From: an uncultured Bacteroidales bacterium
GTDB lineage: Bacteria; Bacteroidota; Bacteroidia; Bacteroidales; F082
Length of the DNA: 6,376 nucleotides
Assembly: GCA_937906455.1 (NCBI GenBank)
Contig: CALCYT010000002.1
Span: 1 to 6,376, forward strand
Direction of reading: 5' to 3'
Below, in pieces: positions 1-5,139 of this stretch. Position 1 is the first letter of the stretch, and each line of letters opens with the position of its first letter. Position numbers and translations under genes: made by a program. A model generated the notes under the pieces. It worked only from the letters and a program-made list of their open reading frames with translations. It was not told the DNA's origin and made no database searches.

Positions 1-1166
1 AAGGCCCAGTTCTTGTATTGGTCGAGCACGCCGTTGATGGCTTTCACCTCGGCGCCGCTTGTGGCGGGCAGTATGATGAACGAGGCGATCAACGAGGCCA
101 CGAAGAATCCGATGATGAACTTCGGGAAGCGGTTCCAGATCTCGCCTGCGCCGACTTTGCGGGTCGGGTCTTTATCGACCTTGGTGGCGAAGAAGATGGC
201 CACGAAGAAGGCGATGAAGCCTATGAGGATGTTCTGGATGCTCTTCACGAGCACGGCGGCCTGCTCTGCCTCCGGTCCGAGGGCGTTGCCTGCAAGCACC
301 ACGGCGCCTGTCGAATCGACGGTGCCTCCGATGAGGGCGCCGCCCATGAGCTGGTTCATGCCCGCCCAACGGATAATCATAGGCTCAAACACCATCATCA
401 GAATGGTGAAGATGATAGAGATGCTGATTGCCAATGAGAGGTCTTCCTTCTTGGCCTTGGCAGCGGCTCCCGTGGCGATGGCGGCAGATGTTCCGCACAC
501 CGAAGTGGCTGACGCTAAAGTGATTACGAGCGGCTTGTTGTCCATCTTCAACACCTTAGTGCCGAACCACCACATGAAAATGATGACGATGGGCGTCACA
601 ATCCATGCGATGCCGAGACCGTAGAGGCCGAACTTGGCGATGTTGCTGAACAAAACCGAGAAGCCCATGATGACCAAGCCGGTCTTGATGTAGAACTCGG
701 TCTTGATGGCGGGCTTCAGCCAGTCGGGAGTGCCCACGGTATTGGAGATCAGCAGGCCGATGAGCAATGCCCAGAAAGCCCATTCTAAGTAACGGTTGAG
801 AGTGAACTCGGCACTCACAAGGCGCACGATGATGGCTATGACAAAGAGGCATATGAAGGCGGGGATGAATTTCTTCACATCTTCACCTTGCAGTTTTATA
901 CCTATTGTAAAAAGCACACCTAAAACAAGGAATGTGCGTAATGTCTTGACCCAGAACACCTTAGATGCAAGCTGTGTGCCAAGAGGCACCACTTTGGCGA
1001 GTTGTTTCTCGTTGAGATTCTCGCCCCATGTCCATGTGTTGAATTTCATGGCGGAGAAGTCGAACCAGCCTGTCAGGACCGCCACGCAGCCGATGGCTAT
1101 GACGATGAAGCCGATCCACACGGCGAGCCAGTCTTCTTTTTTCAATAAATCTGATTTGTTTGACAT
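1..1166 (-). CDS. YeiH-family inner-membrane transporter (putative sulfate exporter family), 3' end outside window
   Basis: Polytopic inner-membrane protein of the YeiH/UPF0324 family, annotated by convention as putative sulfate exporters; the substrate is not established for most members. The ORF opens at ATG 1166-1164 and stays open for 388 codons to the window edge, so the C-terminus is missing. About ten hydrophobic segments are visible, for example near residues 15-33, 101-118, 127-142, 184-200, 245-262, 311-327 and 349-367. Family landmarks are the WALLIGLLISN stretch (132-142), SVCGTSAAIATGAAAKAKKE (222-241, matching the SxCGxSA signature followed by a charged K/E segment), GGTVDSTGAVV (280-290) and AVLVKSIQN (304-312). 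The soluble stretch at 34-75, before the next membrane segment, is longer than I expect in the E. coli protein. It starts 18 nt after the porin stop codon with no promoter between them, so the two are probably co-transcribed. Family assignment is firm; sulfate as substrate is only a label. Confidence 0.85.
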   Translation of the reverse strand, partial: MSNKSDLLKKEDWLAVWIGFIVIAIGCVAVLTGWFDFSAMKFNTWTWGENLNEKQLAKVVPLGTQLASKVFWVKTLRTFLVLGVLFTIGIKLQGEDVKKFIPAFICLFVIAIIVRLVSAEFTLNRYLEWAFWALLIGLLISNTVGTPDWLKPAIKTEFYIKTGLVIMGFSVLFSNIAKFGLYGLGIAWIVTPIVIIFMWWFGTKVLKMDNKPLVITLASATSVCGTSAAIATGAAAKAKKEDLSLAISISIIFTILMMVFEPMIIRWAGMNQLMGGALIGGTVDSTGAVVLAGNALGPEAEQAAVLVKSIQNILIGFIAFFVAIFFATKVDKDPTRKVGAGEIWNRFPKFIIGFFVASLIASFIILPATSGAEVKAINGVLDQYKNWA

Positions 1167-1184
1167 AATCTGTGGCTTAAATAG

Positions 1185-2234
1185 TTAGAATTTGTAGTTC
1201 AAAATAGCAACTATAGCGTGTGAATTGTCGCCATCTTGAGGCTTAGTCAGCTGGTAGTTGAGCTTGAAATTGACCTGTTTCACCGGCAGATAGTAAACGC
1301 CGGCGGTAATATAGTTCACCGCGCCTTTTTCGATTTTGTCGTCTTTGTCGAGATACTCGTAGCGCACTACCGGCATGATCTTCTGTGTTTTGCAGATGTC
1401 GAACCAGTAACCTGCGAGGGCGTAGAAGCCTGTGCTGTTGAAAGGCTTGTCTTCACCGGAATCAACTCTTCCTGTCTCGCCGCCGATGTACTCTGAACGG
1501 AACACGATTTTGTCGGTTTTGTACTGCACGCCGGCACTCCAGCGGTTGTTCACACCTTGCAGCTCATCACTATTAATATATTTACCGTTTTGGTAAGAAC
1601 CAGTGATGGTCAATTCCTTCATCCAAGGATGGAAATCGATGCGGCCGATGATGTCCTTACGGTTGTTGTTATCCTTGTTATTGATGCCGTTGCCGTTGAA
1701 CACACCTATTTTATAATCTACAAGATACAAGTTCTCGCCTTTTTTGTTTTCAACTTTGAAGAGGCTGCCGCTTGCCATGACGCCTATGTCGCGACCCAAG
1801 GCTCCGATGCCGGTGATGCCATTTTCATATCCTGTCATCTGCTTGATAATCACGCTGTAGTCGTTAAACTCGCAATCAAATGCGGGGTTGAACTGGTTCT
1901 CGAAAGAGATAGGGGTCTTCATCTGACCTGCCTGAATAGTGAAGGCGTCGCAGATGGTGTACTTGAGGTAAGCGTCGGTGAGGGCTGTCTGTCTCACGAA
2001 GTCGCCACCTACGCGGTAGCTGAGCTTCTCGGTCAGCTTGCCGTCAAAATTGATGCAAACACGCTGCAATGAGAAGGTGTTGCTCGACAAATCGAAGTCC
2101 TTGTCGAAGTTGGCGTCGTAGCGAATCTGGGCGAAGCCGGAGATTTTCGGCATACGGTCAACTTTTTCTTGTGCAAATGCTATACTGCTGATAATCATAA
2201 GCATAGCAAACAAAATGATACTTTTCTTTTTCAT
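1185..2234 (-). CDS. Porin_O_P-family outer-membrane beta-barrel porin
   Basis: A 349-residue outer-membrane channel resembling the phosphate-selective porin O/P family. The N-terminus is a classic Sec signal peptide: KKK, a hydrophobic core at residues 5-18, and an AFA|Q cleavage site after residue 21. There is no lipobox cysteine. The mature part shows alternating beta-strand pattern throughout and ends in LNYKF, a terminal aromatic residue as used for BAM-dependent insertion. The family-typical segment TDAYLKYTICDAFTIQAGQ (86-104), followed by KTPISFENQ, supports the assignment. An Asn/Asp-rich stretch (GNGINNKDNNNRKD, 181-194) is probably a surface loop. Four cysteines (60, 96, 121, 281) are more than I expect for an outer-membrane barrel. 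The start at 2234 gives an intact signal peptide and follows an A/T-rich leader without a Shine-Dalgarno, normal in this phylum. Anion or phosphate selectivity cannot be read from the sequence. Confidence 0.88.
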   Translation of the reverse strand: MKKKSIILFAMLMIISSIAFAQEKVDRMPKISGFAQIRYDANFDKDFDLSSNTFSLQRVCINFDGKLTEKLSYRVGGDFVRQTALTDAYLKYTICDAFTIQAGQMKTPISFENQFNPAFDCEFNDYSVIIKQMTGYENGITGIGALGRDIGVMASGSLFKVENKKGENLYLVDYKIGVFNGNGINNKDNNNRKDIIGRIDFHPWMKELTITGSYQNGKYINSDELQGVNNRWSAGVQYKTDKIVFRSEYIGGETGRVDSGEDKPFNSTGFYALAGYWFDICKTQKIMPVVRYEYLDKDDKIEKGAVNYITAGVYYLPVKQVNFKLNYQLTKPQDGDNSHAIVAILNYKF

Positions 2235-2295
2235 TTTTTAAAGATTTAGTTAATATTTTTTTGAACTATTTAAAAATTATTTTCGTTTTCGGCTG

Positions 2296-2303
2296 CAAAG
2301 ATA
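2296..2303 (-). promoter_or_regulatory. Bacteroidetes-type -7 promoter box for the porin-transporter unit
   Basis: The minus strand reads TATCTTTG followed by CA, a full match to the Bacteroidetes sigma-ABfr -7 consensus TAnnTTTG. Transcription would begin near 2289, giving a leader of about 55 nt before the porin ATG at 2234. The expected -33 TTTG is not recognisable about 20 nt upstream. That position lies inside the 13-bp inverted repeat at 2306-2335, so the promoter may depend on a bound regulator. The match and placement are seen directly; use as a promoter is inferred. Confidence 0.7.
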
Positions 2304-2305
2304 AT

Positions 2306-2335
2306 AAAAAAAAGTAAACGCTTTTACTTTTTTTT
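2306..2335 (-). promoter_or_regulatory. 13-bp perfect inverted repeat (GTAAA-AGCG-TTTAC core) upstream of the porin promoter
   Basis: On the plus strand the arms are eight A then GTAAA (2306-2318) and TTTAC then eight T (2323-2335), separated by CGCT; the arms are perfectly complementary. The right arm ends two bases upstream of the -7 box on the minus strand and the element covers the whole -33 region. Two readings are possible: an operator for a dimeric regulator of the porin operon, or an intrinsic terminator with a weak A/T-rich stem and a T-tract, which could work in both directions and end the atp transcript. The pairing is certain; the function is not. Confidence 0.55.
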
Positions 2336-2336
2336 G

Positions 2337-2401
2337 AAAAAAAATACAAAATCGTCATTTCGACCGGAGCGGAATGTAATGGAGCGAAGTGGAGAAATGA
2401 C
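2337..2401 (-). terminator. Probable transcription terminator after atpC
   Basis: Starting 9 nt beyond the atpC stop, the minus strand carries GTCATTTC, a 32-nt spacer and GAAATGAC, then GATTTTGTA and eight T (2344-2337). A stem followed by a T-rich tract at the end of a long operon fits a Rho-independent terminator. Against it, the outer stem is only 8 bp and A/T-rich with a long loop, and the tract does not follow immediately. The neighbouring inverted repeat at 2306-2335 is an alternative or second terminator. Confidence 0.45.
2354..2401. repeat. Imperfect palindromic element resembling a dispersed intergenic repeat of Bacteroidetes
   Basis: The 48-bp element is bounded by perfect 8-bp inverted repeats, GTCATTTC (2354-2361) and GAAATGAC (2394-2401). 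Inside, GGAGCG occurs twice, at 2366-2371 and 2381-2386, 15 bp apart, each followed by similar purine-rich bases. From memory, elements of the form GTCATTTCGACC...GGAGCGAAG...GGAGAAAT recur between genes in many Bacteroidetes genomes. Only one copy lies in this window, so its repetitive nature is not shown here. It is G+C-richer than the A/T-rich DNA on the porin side. Confidence 0.6.
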
Positions 2402-2410
2402 AAGGTTTAA

Positions 2411-2647
2411 TTATTCCGCCAAGACCATAATAATATCATCCCTCACTTCGCACACTCCTCCTCTGATGTCGAAAAACTGTTGTTTCCCGTCGGGTGTTTG
2501 CACTTTTGCCTTGCCTTTGCCTAATGCCGCTATCATAGGGGCGTGGTTATGAAGAATCTCGAACAGTCCGTCGCTTCCGGGCAGCTGCACCAAGGTGACT
2601 TCGCCGCTGAAGATATGTTTGTCGGGAGATGTTATGTCAAGTTTCAT
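2411..2647 (-). CDS. atpC: F1 ATP synthase epsilon subunit, short form
   Basis: Epsilon sits in the central stalk of F1Fo ATP synthase, on gamma, and couples rotation to the catalytic head; in many bacteria its C-terminal helices also inhibit ATP hydrolysis. The 78 residues cover just the N-terminal beta-sandwich: MKLDITSPDKHIFSGEV opens it, and GLFEILHNHAPMIAALGKG (27-45) matches the conserved GxxGILPGHAPLLTAL-type segment. The protein ends at VLAE where the usual 130-140-residue proteins continue into two helices, so the inhibitory domain is absent. The stop is a clean TAA and no helical continuation is obvious in the next bases, so this looks like a natural short form, which I recall as usual in Bacteroidetes, rather than a truncation. 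It begins 3 nt after the atpD stop, clearly in the same transcript. Confidence 0.92.
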   Translation of the reverse strand: MKLDITSPDKHIFSGEVTLVQLPGSDGLFEILHNHAPMIAALGKGKAKVQTPDGKQQFFDIRGGVCEVRDDIIMVLAE

Positions 2648-2650
2648 AGC

Positions 2651-4162
2651 TTACTCCTTGCTTTCTTCAAGCATTTTCTTACCTTTTTCTATGGCTTCCT
2701 CGATGGTGCCCACGAGGTTGAACGCCGCTTCAGGATACTGGTCAACTTCGCCGTCCATAATCATGTTGAAGCCTTTGATGGTGTCTTCAATCTTCACGGT
2801 GGCGCCTTTCAGTCCTGTGAACTGTTCCGCCACGGTGAACGGCTGTGAGAGGAAACGCTGCACACGGCGTGCGCGGTGCACTATGAGTTTGTCTTCTTCC
2901 GACAGCTCGTCCATGCCGAGGATGGCGATGATGTCTTGCAGTTCTTTGTATCTCTGGAGGATGTTTTTCACACGTTGAGCGGTGTTATAGTGTTCTTCGC
3001 CCACGATGTCGGGAGTAAGTATTCTCGAAGTGGAGTCGAGCGGGTCAACGGCGGGGTAGATGCCGAGTTCCGATATCTTACGACTCAAGACGGTGGTGGC
3101 GTCGAGGTGTGCGAATGTCGTCGCCGGTGCGGGGTCTGTCAGGTCGTCGGCAGGCACATATACGGCCTGTACCGAGGTGATGGAGCCGCTCTTGGTGGAG
3201 GTGATGCGTTCCTGCATCAGGCCCATCTCCGATGCCAATGTCGGCTGATAACCCACGGCTGAAGGCATACGTCCGAGAAGTGCCGACACTTCCGAGCCTG
3301 CCTGTGTGAAACGAAAGATGTTGTCGATGAAGAACATGATGTCACGTCCGGCCGTCTCGCCGTCGCCGTCGCGGAAATACTCCGCCATGCTGAGTCCCGA
3401 CAACGCCACTCTGGCTCTTGCCCCCGGCGGCTCGTTCATCTGACCGAACACTAAGGTGGCCTGCGACTTGTCGAGTTCTTCGTAATCCACTTTGTCGATA
3501 GGCCAGTTGCCTTTTGCCATCTCTTCCTGAAACTCTTTTCCGTATTTGATGACGCCTGCCTCTATCATATCACGGAGGAGGTCGTTGCCCTCGCGGGTAC
3601 GTTCGCCCACGCCTGCAAACACTGTCATTCCGGAATACAGCTTCGCGATGTTGTTGATAAGTTCCATGATGAGCACTGTCTTACCCACGCCTGCGCCGCC
3701 GAACAGACCTATCTTGCCGCCTTTGGCGTAAGGCTCGATGAGGTCGATGACCTTGATGCCGGTAAACAGTATCTCTTGTTTTGTCGAGAGGTTCTCGAAC
3801 TTCGGCGGGTCGCGGTGGATGCTGTTGCGTTTGCCCGGGTTCATGGGTTTCAGGCCGTCGATGCTCTCGCCTATGACGTTAAACAGGCGTCCTTTCACCT
3901 GGTCGCCGGTGGGCATGGTGATAGGATGGCCGAGGCTGCGCACCTCCATGCCGCGGCGCAGTCCGTCGGTGGAGTCCATCGCTATGGTGCGCATGGTGTT
4001 CTCTCCGATGTCCTGCTGCACCTCGGTGATGAGCTTGTCGCCGTTGTCACGGGTAATCTCAAGAGCATCCAAGAGGTTAGGCAGATGCTTCTCGTCTTCA
4101 AAAGCTACGTCGATGACAGGTCCTATGATCTGTACAATGTGACCTTTAATCTCTTTCTCCAT
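2651..4162 (-). CDS. atpD: F1 ATP synthase beta subunit (catalytic)
   Basis: The catalytic subunit of F1 ATP synthase: three copies alternate with alpha in the cytoplasmic head and make ATP from ADP and phosphate. With the ATG at 4162 it has 503 residues. Visible landmarks are the Walker A loop GGAGVGKT (155-162), GERTREGND with the catalytic Glu187, GQMNEPPGARARVALSGL (240-257), the Walker B Asp280 in FFIDNIFRFTQAGSE, PAPATTFAHLDATTVLSR (344-361), the adenine-site Tyr369 in GIYPAVDPLDSTSR, and DELSEED (418-424), which contacts the rotor. Relative to the E. coli subunit there are about 25 extra residues near 204-233, between the GERTREG helix and GQMNEPP. An in-frame TTG lies 12 nt upstream at 4174, but it abuts the AGGAG at 4175-4179 and is not a usable start. 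The first 17 bp overlap the end of lspA. No active-site residue is missing. Confidence 0.97.
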   Translation of the reverse strand: MEKEIKGHIVQIIGPVIDVAFEDEKHLPNLLDALEITRDNGDKLITEVQQDIGENTMRTIAMDSTDGLRRGMEVRSLGHPITMPTGDQVKGRLFNVIGESIDGLKPMNPGKRNSIHRDPPKFENLSTKQEILFTGIKVIDLIEPYAKGGKIGLFGGAGVGKTVLIMELINNIAKLYSGMTVFAGVGERTREGNDLLRDMIEAGVIKYGKEFQEEMAKGNWPIDKVDYEELDKSQATLVFGQMNEPPGARARVALSGLSMAEYFRDGDGETAGRDIMFFIDNIFRFTQAGSEVSALLGRMPSAVGYQPTLASEMGLMQERITSTKSGSITSVQAVYVPADDLTDPAPATTFAHLDATTVLSRKISELGIYPAVDPLDSTSRILTPDIVGEEHYNTAQRVKNILQRYKELQDIIAILGMDELSEEDKLIVHRARRVQRFLSQPFTVAEQFTGLKGATVKIEDTIKGFNMIMDGEVDQYPEAAFNLVGTIEEAIEKGKKMLEESKE

Positions 4163-4730
4163 TATGTTTTTCAACTCCTATTATTGATTCAAAATTTCTG
4201 ATAAAACTCCATTGGAATATTATCAGGTATAAAATCCCGATGGTTATCGCGCTGTCGGCGATGTTGAACACCGGGCTGAAAAATATCTCCCCGCCGAGCC
4301 ACGGCACCCATTCCGGGAAGGTGAAAAGCGGGAAATACAGCATATCGACAACTCTGCCTTGCATGAAGCCCGCATAGTTGAAGATGAGGCCGTAGAACAT
4401 GCCGTCGATGATGTTGCCTATCGCTCCCGCTATGATGAGCGAGATGCCGAACAGCGGGCCGAACCGCACGTTTTTTCTCACTAATTTGAACAACAGCCAC
4501 AACAGGAGCACCACCGCCACCATGCGGAAGACGCTCAAGAATATCTTACCCCATTGTGCGCCCGAAATCTCCCATCCGAACGCCATGCCGTTGTTCTCGA
4601 TGAACAGGATATAGAACCATTTTCCGAATACGGGAATGGCTTCTCCGATTGCCATCGTGGTCTTGACGAGGATTTTGGAGGCTTGGTCAAGCAGAAGCAC
4701 TAAAAAAATGACAATCAGAGGTTTTCTCAT
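4146..4730 (-). CDS. lspA: Lipoprotein signal peptidase (signal peptidase II)
   Basis: An inner-membrane aspartyl protease that removes the signal peptide from diacylglyceryl-modified prolipoproteins, just before the lipobox cysteine. At 194 residues it is longer than the usual 160 or so. Four membrane segments are visible, near 4-22, 62-83, 92-113 and 155-178. Conserved features are LLLDQASK with Asp15 at the first helix, ENNGMAFGW (45-53), AGAIGNIIDG (101-110), GRVVDM with catalytic Asp129, and FNIADSAITIG with catalytic Asp159. The common GN..DR motif ends in Gly110 here instead of Arg. Extra length lies between the two catalytic aspartates (FPEWVPWLGGEIFFS region) and in a C-terminal tail; such an insertion is familiar from Bacteroidetes homologues. 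Its ATG shares an ATGA with the stop of the upstream DksA-like gene (4727-4730), indicating translational coupling, and its last 17 bp overlap atpD. Confidence 0.96.
   Translation of the reverse strand: MRKPLIVIFLVLLLDQASKILVKTTMAIGEAIPVFGKWFYILFIENNGMAFGWEISGAQWGKIFLSVFRMVAVVLLLWLLFKLVRKNVRFGPLFGISLIIAGAIGNIIDGMFYGLIFNYAGFMQGRVVDMLYFPLFTFPEWVPWLGGEIFFSPVFNIADSAITIGILYLIIFQWSFIRNFESIIGVEKHNGERD
4175..4179 (-). promoter_or_regulatory. Shine-Dalgarno-like AGGAG for atpD inside the lspA 3' end
   Basis: The minus strand reads AGGAG with 12 nt before the ATG at 4162. It lies within the lspA coding sequence. It supports ATG 4162 over the TTG at 4174, which would touch the motif. Clear Shine-Dalgarno sequences are uncommon in this phylum and the spacing is on the long side, so its strength is uncertain. 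Confidence 0.5.
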
Positions 4731-5125
4731 TTCTTTTTATTCTGATTCATCTTTGCCTCCACGCTGAGTGTGGCATGCGGCACGGCGCGCAGACGTTCTT
4801 TAGGGATGAGCTTACCTGTCACGCGGCATACGCCGTATGTCTTGTTCTCGATGCGTATCAAGGCGTTTTCCAGATTCTTTATGTATTTCGCCTGACGCAC
4901 GGCCAAGGCGCTGTTTTCCTCTTTCGACAGTACCGCCGCGCCTTCCTCCAAAATCTTGAAGGTAGGAGCCGTGTCGTCGGAGTCGTTGCCGGTGGCCACG
5001 TTCTCCTGCAACAGGGCGAGGTCTTTGCGAGCCTGCTCCAAGCGGCTCAGAATCAATTCCTTGAATTCAGCCAGTTCTTCGTCGGTATATCTGGTTTTTT
5101 CCGGTGTGTTGACTGTTCCTTCCAT
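4727..5125 (-). CDS. TraR/DksA-family regulator with degenerate zinc site
   Basis: A 132-residue member of the DksA/TraR family, whose characterised members reach into the RNA polymerase secondary channel and adjust initiation, often with ppGpp. The N-terminal two-thirds (about 14-95) is a helical hairpin of coiled-coil character. At its expected turn lies DSDDTA (48-53), fitting the DxxDxA tip motif of E. coli DksA. The globular end, YGVCRVTGKLIPKERLRAVP (97-116) followed by HATLSVEAK, aligns with the C4 zinc finger CxxC-x17-CxxC at exactly the right spacing, but the four ligand positions read Cys100, Thr103, Ser121, Ala124, so zinc binding in the usual way is unlikely. From memory, related Bacteroidetes proteins share this, so it is not a fresh mutation. 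It starts 14 nt after ileS and overlaps lspA by ATGA. Whether it acts like DksA here is inferred. Confidence 0.9.
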   Translation of the reverse strand: MEGTVNTPEKTRYTDEELAEFKELILSRLEQARKDLALLQENVATGNDSDDTAPTFKILEEGAAVLSKEENSALAVRQAKYIKNLENALIRIENKTYGVCRVTGKLIPKERLRAVPHATLSVEAKMNQNKKK

Positions 5126-5139
5126 ATTGTATAGTATTT

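Noticed and set aside
13..624. Long plus-strand open frames across the transporter gene (13-624 and 18-437).
   Set aside because: Antisense shadows of the YeiH-family gene. Their products are Met/Ala- or His/Asp-rich without domain character, while the minus-strand frame gives a coherent membrane protein.
2235..2410. Small RNA, riboswitch, tRNA or CRISPR content in the intergenic region.
   Set aside because: Only two palindromes, a T-tract and a promoter box are visible; there is no repeat-spacer pattern, cloverleaf or known aptamer core.
2334..2552. Plus-strand frame of 72 codons starting in the intergenic region.
   Set aside because: Its N-terminal part (SFRPERNVMERSGEM) is just the translation of the palindromic element, and the rest is antisense to atpC.
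4163..4174. TTG at 4174 as start of atpD.
   Set aside because: It directly abuts the AGGAG motif, leaving no spacer. The ATG at 4162 gives the family-typical N-terminus MEKEIKGHIVQIIGPVIDV.
3776..4201. Plus-strand frame of 141 codons opposite atpD and lspA; similar frames at 1557-2072 and 4775-5134.
   Set aside because: Each lies wholly opposite a well-conserved minus-strand gene, and none has a recognisable motif or promoter.
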